Below, piece by piece: positions 1-13,240 of a DNA stretch of 64,000 nt. The notes beneath the pieces are model-generated. The model did not search any database and was not told where the DNA came from. It saw only the letters and a list, made by a program, of their open reading frames with translations. This DNA is from Mycteria americana (lineage: Eukaryota > Chordata > Aves > Ciconiiformes > Ciconiidae), in NCBI RefSeq assembly GCF_035582795.1, contig NC_134374.1, positions 24,443,798-24,507,797 of the forward strand, in the 5' to 3' direction. How positions within the stretch are numbered: the first letter of the stretch is position 1; each line of letters opens with the position of its first letter. A program made the translations under genes and the position numbers.

Positions 1-1003
<1,003 letters not shown>

Positions 1004-1101
1004 CCCAAAAGGGAAACAGAAGCAAATGAAGATTCAACCTAAACCCAACCAGAATACCTCACTGCCTTTGACTAGGACTAGTTCTTCAGTTTCATCTCAT
1101 G
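1004..1101 (+). CDS. BRWD3: BRWD3 coding exon (third from last)
   Basis: A 98-nt exon following CAG at 1001-1003 and ending at a GTGAGG donor (1102). In the phase carried from the previous exon it reads P-K-G-K-Q-K-Q-M-K-I-Q-P-K, then a Ser/Thr-rich stretch. The PKGKQKQMK core is the diagnostic piece shared with mammalian BRWD3. It has no folded domain and is part of the low-complexity nuclear tail. One base is carried into the next exon. Confidence 0.87.
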
Positions 1102-1633
1102 GTGAGGAGAAATTTCCTAAAATGCATCCTTTCTCCTGCAGCAACTTGTATGTGCAGAACGATGGAAAAAGCTGAAAGATATTTAATGTTCAGTTTAAAT
1201 CTTATATTCATGAGACACATGCAAAACCCACTTGTTGAAAGAGCAAGTAGCAAGGTCATGTAAATACGTTCTCTGTAGATTGTGTTAGGTGAGCTTGGCC
1301 CTCCAGCTATTGGTAAGTTATCGGTAAGGGTCAGAGAATAGGGAACCTGGGTCTGTCCTTGGTAAGAATTAATCTAGTGACAAGAGCCTGGACTCCCTGT
1401 ATACGGGCTTTTCTCATACAGCAATTGCAAATACATTAAGCTTACTTTGGATTACACCCCGGAGGAGTCTGTCTCTTCAAGACTGCAGAGGCAGCTTGGC
1501 GAGATCAACCTCCTGACTTGGGCTGTTAACTCAGGTGATACAAAACTTCCCCAAAATGCCTTGCATTACAACCCTATAAATAGAGGATAAAAGTTAGTCT
1601 GTCACGTTAGTGGTGTCCTGTCTAAAGTTTCAG
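1102..1633 (+). other. BRWD3: BRWD3 intron
   Basis: A 532-bp GT-AG intron (donor at 1102, acceptor CAG 1631-1633). I see no other feature in it. Confidence 0.85.
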
Positions 1634-1786
1634 ATACAGCAGAAGAACCTCTGGGTTCAGCCACTGGTGAAGAGCTGGAAGGCCAGCCATCTTCCTCAGG
1701 CTCAAATGCACAGAACCGAAGTGGAAATACCATTGATCCAGGGAAAAGTAGACCAATCAGGAGTAAATCTACACCAGTGAAACAAG
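1634..1786 (+). CDS. BRWD3: BRWD3 coding exon (penultimate)
   Basis: A 153-nt exon that begins by completing an Asp codon and reads D-T-A-E-E-P-L, then an acidic and Ser-rich stretch, then R-S-G-N-T-I-D-P-G-K and P-V-K-Q. The RSGN-x-x-DPGK and PVKQD segments are what I recognise from BRWD3. The donor is AAG|GTGAGA (1787). The middle of the exon diverges from what I recall of mammalian BRWD3, as expected for a disordered region. Confidence 0.87.
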
Positions 1787-3804
<2,018 letters not shown>

Positions 3805-4419
3805 CAGATGAAAAACTTTGGAACAATTTTAAAAGAACTTCAATGGCCTTCTACTGCAGGGATTTTACCAGAAAATCTACCAAGCAAGTTGTGCGGGGAC
3901 TCCACTCACGTTTCACAGTGGTGCTTTTCCATTATGTCAGTTCGCGTTTGTTTTAAAACTTCAGATCGCCACACTTCATTGGTCAAAACAAGCCTTATTC
4001 ATTAGGCCTTAAATTACAGAAATTCTTCCCCACGCACTATGAGTTCATCACATTAAAGAGGCTTCCAGCTTCTCAATAAGAACATGACATTTTGAGTCAC
4101 GATTATGACTTCTCTCCCTTGTTTTGTTTTTGTATTATAGAAATAGCACCTTCTTACAGAGTTTTTATGTGGTTTCTGCCATAAATCCTTATACACAGTA
4201 ATAATTATAACTTTTGCACAATACACCAATCCTAAAGGCAGCTATAAAATGTTTACAGTTTCTATATTGTAAGAAGGATCTGGATTATTTTAATCTTCCC
4301 AGGCCAAACGTTCATGAATTGTGCTGAACTGAAGTATGTCTATACTACAGTTACGGGGGTCCTGATGTGCTTTCTATCGGTTCTCTATTCGTGTAAAAAG
4401 TGACAAAGGGTTGGTGCCT

Positions 4420-4479
4420 TGTAAATATGTAGCAAACCTTTGATGTGGTGTGTCCTATGTGTGCATTAACTTTATTAAA
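4420..4479 (+). terminator. BRWD3: Proximal polyadenylation region of BRWD3 (ATTAAA) with a Pumilio-type motif
   Basis: The variant signal ATTAAA is at 4474-4479, about 670 nt after the stop. A canonical UGUAAAUA motif lies 47 nt upstream (4420-4427). Use of this site would give a short 3' UTR. It is a weaker hexamer than the distal AATAAA, and usage is unknown. Confidence 0.35.
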
Positions 4480-5844
4480 AAGAGAATACTTGAGAAGTAT
4501 GAATATCTAGACAAAAGGTGCCAAATGCAAAAGTTACTTGCATCTATTTTCTTTTTGTCCGCTCATATTTTTATAGTATTAATAGAGATTGTGCAGCTAA
4601 GGGGTAACTTCAACATTTGAAAGGTTCCTCCTCTTCAAAGCATAACGTGATTTTTAATAGTAGCGCAGCTACCTCTATTTACAACTACTGGAAACTTAAA
4701 AGAAAATAGATGCTATTATTCAGTACGTGTTGAAGAAGAGGCGAGAAGGAGCGTAGAGGGATGGAATTGCTCACGAAGTCGTAGAGTAACTATTATCTTC
4801 ATTATATTGACACAACGAAAACAAATTAAGTCGTTCTCGGAGTTTTCAGAAGCATAATGTTTTCAGCAGATGGTGATTCGTTTGTGCAGAGAGGCCGACT
4901 GTCTCCCGCACGTTTCCGCTGCCACTTGCTCGGCGCAAATCTGTGTTTGGTTTAATTTGCCCCTTGAAGGTGACGAGGGAGCTGAAGGGAGCTCCGGTAC
5001 CTCTGGTGGCTGGCTGTACGGATAAGCTCCTGTTCACGTCCTCCAGACGGACTCTTGTATCTCAAGCTTCCAGAAGAGAATTCGTGTTGCACTGTACTCT
5101 TGTTATCCTGAAAAATGCTAACTTGAAAACAGAAATCATTTTGGTAGTAATAGTACAGTATATGACGACATTTGTAGTCTTGCTCCTCGGTCAACGGGTG
5201 TTTGGCCTGGGCTGAGCTGGAGATGAGCAGCCTCTTACTTCGTAGGGTCTGGCTGGGATATATATGGGACTTCAATTTTCTCCCGTTGTCTAAACGAATC
5301 TGACAGTTCTAGCTTGGTTAAGAGAGTGAGTTAGATTACACAGAGAGAACAAATGAAAAAAGAGACTAGAAAGTGTTGGTGGAGTTGTTTTGGTTTTTTT
5401 TTTTTAAACTTTCATCCAATATCCTTAAGTTCTTCTGTGCACAGCTTGGTCAATAATTCTGGAAAACCTCAGGCAGCAAAGAGTGACCCATGTATATTCT
5501 CAGATGCAGAAGGAGTTTAATTTTTGACTTTCTATATTAAGCACTAGCTATTTTATCTCGCTTTCCAAAAATTCTAGTTAGATGCAAAATGACTTGAAAA
5601 AATGCAGAGGTTTAGTTTTGTGATGGAGGAGAGTATATCCTAAATTGCTCAGAGCATTAATATGAGTTTATGGTACAGTACAGAAATCACACTTTTAATT
5701 TTTTAAGGAATGCTTTGAATCGGCTGTAATCCATTTCTGGACTTGATTCAGTTGTGCTTTGATGAGGGAAAAAAAAAAAGTGCAGAGGCTCTCCTAGTTC
5801 TGTATCGGGCTTTAAAATATAAACACCTGTCCTATCATCTCTCT

Positions 5845-5880
5845 CATATATATGTATATATATACACACATATATATTTA
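5845..5880. repeat. TA/CA dinucleotide microsatellite
   Basis: Alternating TATA/TACACACA sequence inside the probable BRWD3 3' UTR. It is imperfect and short. Confidence 0.8.
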
Positions 5881-6352
5881 TAAGAAATGTATTATTTCTT
5901 TGACTGATTGGTCCTTCTACATATGGTAACCAGGAATAGCATGTATGCATCAGTTCATAGTCAGAATCATACCCCTTTTAGATCAGTCCTGTTGAGCTAA
6001 TGTAAACACTATGGTTTCTGTTCGAAAGCCTGAAAATCTTGAAATGCAAAAGAAATGCTTTTCATATATTTCTGACTGGCCGAAGATCCACTTACTTATT
6101 TATTTTGTCTAGGGGTTGGGGAGAGATAAAACACGTGGATTCCAGAGAAATCATTTTATAAGTTTGTGTATTTTAGCAGCAATTAGAATAATACTAAATA
6201 TGTTCTTAAATGTATCTTTTCTATGTAATGAAGTACTGTGAAGATAACAGTGAAGCATCACTTTGCTGTGGCGTAAGTATTAATCAAGTGTGTTACATGA
6301 TTAAGAGCTAGACAGCAGGGTGTGCTAGAACAACAGAGCTATTGCTTATTGT

Positions 6353-6386
6353 AAAAAAAAAAAAAAAAAAAAAAAAGCTTTTTTTT
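6353..6386. repeat. A24-GC-T8 homopolymer palindrome
   Basis: A run of 24 A (6353-6376) followed directly by GC and 8 T (6379-6386). The last A's, GC and T's form an AAAAAGCTTTTT-type palindrome. In RNA this could fold into an A-U hairpin or act as an internal priming site in oligo-dT libraries. Confidence 0.9.
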
Positions 6387-6639
6387 GTGCATGAGAACCT
6401 TTTATAAGCATGAAAGAAATAACTTGGTTTTAGAGATGTTATTTTTACTTGGTTTTGTATCTGGATTCTTTCTCTGAGTTAGGCAATTGATTTCTCATAG
6501 CCTCGTTCTGTGGAATAATTTTAATTTCGTAGTAACTTGGACACTTTCTCTCAAACCCAGATCCTATCAGGAGCCACTTATGGTTGCAGAAAACTTCGTA
6601 TCACCCCAACAGGTGCAGCAGAAGCAGCAAAATGATTTA

Positions 6640-7690
6640 AACCTTGTACCGTCTCGCTCCCTGATCCAAAACCCGGCTGCTCAGCCAGCATCTCGTGAAG
6701 TTGCCGCGCTCCTAGCAGGCTGCACTGCCCGCTGTGTGCTGCAGAGTCAGGAGCATAGCCTCTCTCCTTGCACTTTTAACAAAAAACTCCAGAACTCTGC
6801 CGAAGAAAAGGGTTGGAAGGTCTGATTATGTATCAGATTCCTGAAGGCTAGCAAGGCGTGCAGGCGGGCCAGCAGCTCTGCTGCTGTAGGATTAATTCTC
6901 GGGCGTCGGTGCTTCAGGGTGTTCTCTGGGCGTGCAATCTCGCATGATCCCTCTCCCGAGTTGCGGGGGGACTTGAGGGCATTCGGAGACACCTTGGCAA
7001 ACAGGGCTTTACTCGCAGCAGAGCGGGAGCCCCACGCGCTCCATCCTCTGTGGGGATGGGGCTGGAAGTCGTGCGTGCATCTCTCTCCTCGGATTTCTCC
7101 TGGCTACAAATCTCCTGTCTCTGTAGCGTTCCCATTTCTTCCCGGACCAGGGCATGAACGACGAAGCTTATTTTGCGGTAGTGACGTGCTGTTGTCTCAG
7201 CTCAGCCCAAACTTTGCCTGCTTTTTATTTTCTCTTACCACCTTTTATTTTACTCTTTGCCATGCTCCACCTCTCTTCTTCAGCTTCCCTTTATTGCCCC
7301 TGTAGGTGATTTAGGATACTCTTTTGGAAACTTATGATATTTTGATGACTTTTATTTCGGCTAGACTGTAAGATTGAATTCTTTCTATCCCTCTTTTTTC
7401 CCCCAAGGCTTTCCATATTTTTTATATCTGCCTTACTTCGCTAGCAACATTCCCACATCGCTGGAGGTGGATTTAATGAAGGTGGAAAGTTTGAGGGCCG
7501 GCTTCTCGGCTGCTCTGCACCAGTGTGGGCACCCGTGCCCCGAGCGGCAACGCTGCCCGATCGGATGGGGCAGCGCGAGCCTGCCCTTGCTCTGCTCTCG
7601 GGGGTTGCAGGACTGCTCCCGTTGCGCTGCCTACACACAGCTACGGAAAAAACCAACGCTTGGTTCCGCCTGGTATCCCTTAACACGTGC
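6640..7690. other. GC-rich block within the probable BRWD3 3' UTR
   Basis: Base composition changes here from AT-rich to GC-rich with many CpGs, then returns to AT-rich by about 7.8 kb. Several frames of 110-145 codons are open in this block on both strands. None shows a domain, periodicity or family I recognise, and overlapping frames on opposite strands suggest composition rather than coding. It could be a lineage-specific insertion or a CpG-rich regulatory element. Confidence 0.4.
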
Positions 7691-9883
7691 GCTCCGTGTC
7701 TGCTTAATTTCCCCTTTTTTCCCTTGCTATGTGAATGGCAGTTATCGTAACCCTTGTAGAAGTTGTGTGCTTCCAGCCTCACGAGATATTTCTGTTTCAA
7801 ATAACCCGTGAAACTTCCACGTCGGTGCTTGAACTTAGATGGGTCTGGGGAGTTTTATCACTCCTCGCTGTCTTTCTATCACTCCTTTCTCCATAAACTA
7901 AGCAGAGACCACCCCCCTTTATCCCAATCACCCCCATCCTGCAGATAAACAAGCTAAGTATAATCACGAAGAAATCATTTGCGGAGGATTTTTGGCTGCT
8001 TAAAATTTTGCGTCCTGTTGCGTATTTTAATTTTCCCTGAACGTTTTTCTTAAATGCACACCTCAGCTGCTTCTCCTGCACGAACGCAGGAAGACTGTGT
8101 AGTTCCTAAGACACTGAAAAGAACTGACACTGGGTGCGTAGGAAAGAGAGCTTTCAAGTACTTTAAAAAATGTGGAAAGACCAACTACAATGTATTGCTT
8201 TTGACAATGTTTGGAGGCTCTCTTGACCGCAAAAAGCAAGATGAACCTCGTCAAGCATTTGAAAAGGCTGCTCCTGGGTGTCTCCGGAATGTTTTTGACA
8301 ACCGTTCCAAATCACACAGTATTAACAGTGAGAAAATGAGTTTAAATCACTAATTTTTGATAAGAACTTGAGTAATATTTCATCTTTAATCTGAGCGGTG
8401 AATGACAGGGAAAACTGCATAGCTGTAAGTTTACGGATGTCTTGTCAGCCCTGACTTGGAGTGTCCTGCTATCGTTGGTCTGTGTCATGAATTCAATGTT
8501 TAAAAAATGTATTTGTGCGTTTACATTTCTCGATTTTTATTTTTTTTTTTAAACCATCATGCAAAGTTTTATAAAATGCTGATTATTTACACGATAGACT
8601 GAAGGAGCAGTTAACAATCCAAGGATAAATCTATATTTAGTATCGTAGGGAGCTGTCATTGTGTTCTTACAAGTATGTATTATAGAAAATTACTGCGCAT
8701 GTGCGATAGATAATTTTCAAATATTAGTATATCAGAGGTTTACACATTGAAGAAAAAACTCCTTTATGTACAGTAAGTAACAGCCTGCAAAATTTAGTCT
8801 AAAAGTTGTCTTTTTTAGTATTAGAAATGCAAAGACCTGTTGGAAGCTTGTACCTTTTTAATATGTCACGTTCAGCCCACAGCAAACTTACACAACTGTG
8901 CTATGAATCCCTGAAAAATTAGATTTCCAGTGGAATTGCTGTCACAGCCTTAACTCTAGTATTATAAAAATGGTGCTTAAATACATTTATGTGCATGGAT
9001 GTGGGTACCTGATAAGAGTTTGTGAGAATTTAAAGGAAAACCGAGCAGCTTAGTGCTGCACTTGCGAGTTAATACTCCTGGTAGATAACTGCGGCCGCAT
9101 TTGGGAATTGACAAACGTGTAAATACGTGGAAAATACGGAAGCCGGTGGACAGTTAGGAGCAGTGTCTCAGTTTTTGTTGTTTCTAATTGGCAAGCGCTG
9201 CGTATCTTCCTGAGCTCTGGCTCCGTGCGAAGCAGACAGGATGGCGAGAGGAGCTGCTCCGCAGGCCGGGGGAGCCGAGGTCCTGCCGGAATATTCGCAG
9301 GAGGGGTTGGTATTCCCGCGCGCCTCGCGGCTGCACCGCTCTTTGGCAGATGCAATCGAAATCCTCCGTTTCTCTTCCTCAAAATGCCTCCTCAGAGAGT
9401 GGTGGCTGCTCGGATATACTCAGAAATCAAAGTCTGATGATTATTTTTCTGTAGAAGTACTAATATAGGCTATTCATTCCTCCGTGAGTCATTATAGCAG
9501 ACTTCATTTAGAAATGCCAGTTGATGTTGGAGCAATGAAATTCACGTGATTTAGGCTCTCCAGTTCATGTTCTGGATGATTTAAAATACTCCAAAAATGC
9601 ACAAAACTATTAGAATTATGTCTACTTTCTATATTGATTTTTTTTTTTTTTCCAGGTGATATTTATGCCCATATCTTCACATCCGCTATCTCAGGTCCCT
9701 TTAAATGAATACTTCAGGGATTTTGATGCCACTTGTTGGCAGACCAAATGTAATATTTATATGCAATGAGCTGTTAGTTTTTGTATTGTACAAATGTAAA
9801 TTTGTAAAGATTTTTTTCTAGAGTTTTTTTGAAGTCACTTATGTAATCTAGGATGTTTCATTTTCCAGCTGTGGGATTGTCTT

Positions 9884-9889
9884 AATAAA
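9884..9889 (+). terminator. BRWD3: Distal polyadenylation signal AATAAA, probable BRWD3 end
   Basis: A canonical AATAAA in a run of A, preceded by T-rich sequence and followed within 25 nt by GTTGTTTT, a plausible GU-rich downstream element. Cleavage would fall near 9905-9915. Confidence 0.6.
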
Positions 9890-9910
9890 AAAAAAGATAA
9901 ACTCTTACGT

Positions 9911-11469
9911 TGTTTTGCATTACTTACTAAATAGTTTAGACATTAGAAAGAAAAAAAAAAAATTAAAATTGAGTTTTCAATGTAAAAAGAAAATCACTTT
10001 TTGATTCAACTGCATAATTTTATACTTACAAAAAGGGAACTTTTATAAACTGGATATGGAGACTTTTATAAACTGCAGATCTTGAGCAGGCCAGGACGGA
10101 GACCCTCACCTCGGCCAAAGGCACGGGCGAGGGCTCGCTGGGCCTCTGTCACCCAAATCGTCATCCGACCTGGCTCCAAAATACCATTTTCCTGGGTAAA
10201 AGGAGAGGAACAGCTACTGCTTTCTTGGGAAACTCTGTGAAAAATGCTCTCCGGGGCGATAGGTCTGTGCAGAGCCTCCCCGCGCAGCGCCGGCGCGGGC
10301 AGGGGCGACGAGGAGGGGGTTTCTGGGTGAGGTCCCTCCTGCCACCGCGGGACACGGGGCGGTTCAGGCGGTGAGATTCAGCTCCAGGAGGAGGTCGTAC
10401 CTATTTTTAAAGGGCATTTAATGCAAAACAAAGAACTCCTCCTTTTGCATCGCTGTTCTCGCCCTTTGGTTAAATAGTAGCGATAATACTGTTTAAACAG
10501 GGCTTTTCCTACGCAAGCGGCGCCCGCAGCCGGGCGATGGACGGCACCGGGTTTGCCTCAAAGCCGCCTTGGCGTCGTGGCCGGCGCAGGCGGGCACTGC
10601 CCCGGGGGGCCGGGGCTCTTCGCGCTCGGCCGGGGGCTGACGCTGGCCGTCACCCGCCAGCGGTTAAATTGCGAAGTTCGCTGAGGTTGACCCCGCGCTG
10701 TCCCAAACACGAGCGGGGAGGCGTTGGGGACCGCCACGGGGCTGCGTTTCCCGCACACGCTGCACAAAGGCTTTAAAGCCCGTTTAATACTCAAACCCAG
10801 CTATTACAAGGTACTCGAGCAAGGCCAGCCTCCCTGCGCTTGCCGTTCAGCAATCTCTCAAGCCTATCCCGCCGTGTATTGCTCTCGCAATACAGTGTTT
10901 TGGCTTTTCCCCTCTTTAATCTCTTGACTTATTTGACATTTCATTTTACTGCGCTGATTCAAATGGGCCAAACGGAAATTTCTTTCAGATGCGAATGAAT
11001 ATCTTCCTTTTAACGCAACGCTCGTACTCCAGGCCCCAGGAACAGAAGGGCTTTTTTTTTTCTTGGCCTTGTTGGTTACAGAGGACAAAATTAAACTTGT
11101 ATTGCAGAGATGCTGAAGCCCCCCTGCTAAGTACCTCTGTCCGATGGCATTAGCGAGAAGAAATCGCACTCTCTTCAGAGCTGCTTTACCTTCGTCAAAC
11201 CATCCTTTGCTGTCACTCCCGTGGATATTATGTCATAGCTGTTATATCATGTACTTTATATCATCATATGTTTAGGTCATATATGAGAATACATGCTATA
11301 AAATATATGATATGAAATATCGGTGTGGTAGAGAACAATTCAATTATTCTTCCAATGCACTTCGGAAATGCGTTTTGTAGACGTTTGAGGTTTTTTTAAC
11401 GGTAATTTTTGCAGAAGTTGTAGAATTAAATTGTGATTTCTATGCATTTCAGCAGCATGTGGACCAAAT
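9911..11469. other. Intergenic: AT-rich, then CpG-rich (10080-10800), then AT-rich
   Basis: No gene found. About 9911-10080 is AT-rich. About 10080-10800 is rich in CpG (for example GGCGCCCGCAGCCGGGCG near 10519). It contains an exact 8-bp inverted repeat ATGCAAAA/TTTTGCAT (10421-10428 and 10443-10450) next to ACAAAG, resembling POU and SOX sites. About 11220-11330 is a T/A-rich stretch with repeated ATCATAT/ATATGAT words that can fold back on itself. These may be regulatory, but the sequence alone does not show it. Confidence 0.45.
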
Positions 11470-12226
11470 TCTACCTCGCCCGGGACAGCTCTGTCATCCC
11501 AACCCTCCTTTCCAGCCTGGAAAGCCCTGACGCACGCAATGCTTCACGTGTGCAGGGCACTGCCTGCGCCGGCGGCGCGTACGGGGCACCGGCCGCCGCT
11601 CGGACCCTCGCCGACCTTCGCAGGAGGGGGAAGCCAAGCTTTGCCTCCATCCCATCTTTTCCGCTCAAAATAGGCGCTGCAATAGGATGACTTGCCCTTC
11701 AGTTATTACAGCCTCATCGAAGCTGCTTTTCAAGGCTCATTAAGAGGCCTGGAAAGGAGCGCGATGTATGTGCGCTTGAGTGCCCTTTCTTCCCTCGAAG
11801 CCGTTTCGGGGTGCGGGACGGAGGTGCCACCACGGGGAGGCTGGGGGAGCGCCGGGAGGGCGGCCCCCTTCTCTGCTGAGAGCTGCTCCACTGTTTCTCA
11901 GTGAACACAAGTCCTTTGTCTTAAAACCCCGAGGAATCGGAGCCAGGGGAGCCCCTCCCGTGACGCGGGTGTTGGCGGCGCTGGCAGCCATCCCACCCCA
12001 GGCTGCCTTCCTCCCGCTCCGTCTCTCGGCAAAACCCCTTTCCCCTCCCCGCCGGCGGCACGGCGCGGTGGGGTCCGGCCCAGCGGCTGACGCAGGGCAG
12101 CCTGCCTGCCTCCATCAATATTTGCTCGGGTGCCGGGAGGGAAGGTTTTAATAGCTGCTGCTGACGCAGGGAGCTCCGGCCTCGCGCTTCCCCTCCCAGG
12201 GCCCACGTGCCGCCCGTCCCACGCAG
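11470..12226 (+). promoter_or_regulatory. CpG-rich 5' flank of the syntaxin-like gene
   Basis: Dense CpG dinucleotides (for example GCCGGCGGCGCGTACGGGG near 11567) continue up to the syntaxin-like frame, consistent with a CpG-island promoter. No TATA box is evident. A possible splice acceptor, a pyrimidine-rich CCCGTCCCACGCAG, ends at 12226, 23 nt before the codon aligned with the family start. It could terminate a 5' UTR intron, the arrangement known for human STX11. Two conventional signals are missing: no in-frame ATG and no identified first exon. Confidence 0.4.
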
Positions 12227-12249
12227 GGTGCCGGCGGCCGGCCTGGAGC

Positions 12250-13131
12250 GTGAGGGACCGGCTGGCGGAGCTGCGGCGGCGAGCCGCGGCCGAGGAGGAC
12301 CTGCACGAGGACGCCCCGTGCTTCGACAACGTGGCGTTCGTTGGGGACGATGCCAACGCCGTCAGCCGGGTGCTGCGGGAGGCGGCCGAGCTCTGGCGGG
12401 CGCTGGACCGGCCGGAGCAGCTCTCCGAGAGCATCGACAGGACGCAGCAGGCGGTGCTGTGCTGCACCTCCCAGGAGAGCGTCGCCGGGGAGAAGCAGGG
12501 GCTCGGTGCCGCCAGAGCCGCCTTTGCCCGCGAGGCCGTGGCCCTGCGGCCCCGGCTGAGCGCCCTGCCGGCAGCGCCGGAGGGGGGGACGGGGCGAGCG
12601 GGCCCCCGCGTCCGCCGGACCCAGCTGTGGCTGCTGCTGCGGCAGTACCGCGCCATCCTCACCCGCCACTACGCCCGGGAGAGCCGCTACTGGCAGAGGC
12701 TGAAGGAGCAGATCGGGAGGCAGGCGGAGCTGGCGGGCATCGACCTGGGGGCCGAGGACGTGGAGCGGCTGGCCGAGAGCCCCGAGGCGCCCCGCATCGT
12801 GGGCCGGGACCTGGAGGAGCTCAAGGCCGAGCAGCACCTGGCTGCGGCCCAGGCGTGCCAGCGGCAGCTCCTTGACCTGGAAAAGCAGATGGCGGAGCTG
12901 CGCGGGCTCTTCCTGCAGCTGGAGGGGCTGCTGGCCGAGCAGCAAGGGGCCACCGACAGCGTGGAGCGCTACGTCCTGCGCACCCTTGACTACGTGGCCC
13001 AGACCGGCGGCGAGGTGAAGAAAGCCTTCACGTACCGGCGGCCGTCGCGGCTCTCGGCCCTGCTGATGGCGACGCTCAGCCTCTGCGCCTGCTGCGCCTG
13101 CCTGCCCTGCCGCAGCGGGACCGTCCGATGA
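12250..13131 (+). CDS. Syntaxin-11-like Q-SNARE, intronless, apparent GTG in place of the start ATG
   Basis: Syntaxins of this class mediate fusion of vesicles with the plasma membrane. The frame encodes 293 residues, close to the 287 of human STX11. It opens with V-R-D-R-L-A-E-L, matching the family start M-(K/R)-D-R-L-x-x-L except that codon 1 is GTG. A Habc domain follows, with a clear Hc helix (R-R-T-Q...Y...Q-R-L-K-E-Q-I-G-R-Q-A-E-L-A-G, nt about 12613-12738). The SNARE motif covers nt about 12805-13035. Its central-layer glutamine aligns at 12940-12942, and it ends D-Y-V-A-Q-T-G-G-E-V-K-K-A-F. The C-terminus is a short hydrophobic stretch with five cysteines (A-L-L-M-A-T-L-S-L-C-A-C-C-A-C-L-P-C), suggesting palmitoylation as in STX11 or a short anchor. 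There is no frameshift or stop. The first in-frame ATG lies inside the SNARE motif, so the start must be a non-AUG codon, come from an upstream exon, or be lost (pseudogene). Antisense and shifted frames here are also open because of high GC. Confidence 0.68.
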   Translation: MRDRLAELRRRAAAEEDLHEDAPCFDNVAFVGDDANAVSRVLREAAELWRALDRPEQLSESIDRTQQAVLCCTSQESVAGEKQGLGAARAAFAREAVALRPRLSALPAAPEGGTGRAGPRVRRTQLWLLLRQYRAILTRHYARESRYWQRLKEQIGRQAELAGIDLGAEDVERLAESPEAPRIVGRDLEELKAEQHLAAAQACQRQLLDLEKQMAELRGLFLQLEGLLAEQQGATDSVERYVLRTLDYVAQTGGEVKKAFTYRRPSRLSALLMATLSLCACCACLPCRSGTVR

Positions 13132-13240
13132 GCCGGAGCTGCACCGGGAGGATTTTACAGCAGCTTTCATGGATTTCCCCTCTGTGTCTGTGCAAGAAAT
13201 GGTGTCATGAGAGGCTGCTGCTGTCTTGTACTTCTTGCGT

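Larger units (their letters stand above)
3805..9910 (+). other. BRWD3: Probable BRWD3 3' UTR (long form)
   Basis: About 6.1 kb of mostly AT-rich sequence between the BRWD3 stop and a good AATAAA (9884-9889). I recall a mammalian BRWD3 3' UTR of several kilobases, so continuity to 9.9 kb is plausible, though no transcript evidence is available here. UGUAAAUA Pumilio-type motifs occur at 4420-4427 and 9118-9125. T-rich and A-rich runs are frequent. No open frame within it resembles a known protein. The stretch 6640-7690 is much more GC-rich and is described separately. Confidence 0.55.

Noticed and set aside
12130-12249. A 40-residue N-terminal extension of the syntaxin-like frame from 12130
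   Set aside because: The codon at 12130 is GTG, not ATG. The extension has no similarity to syntaxins, and the family start aligns at 12250.
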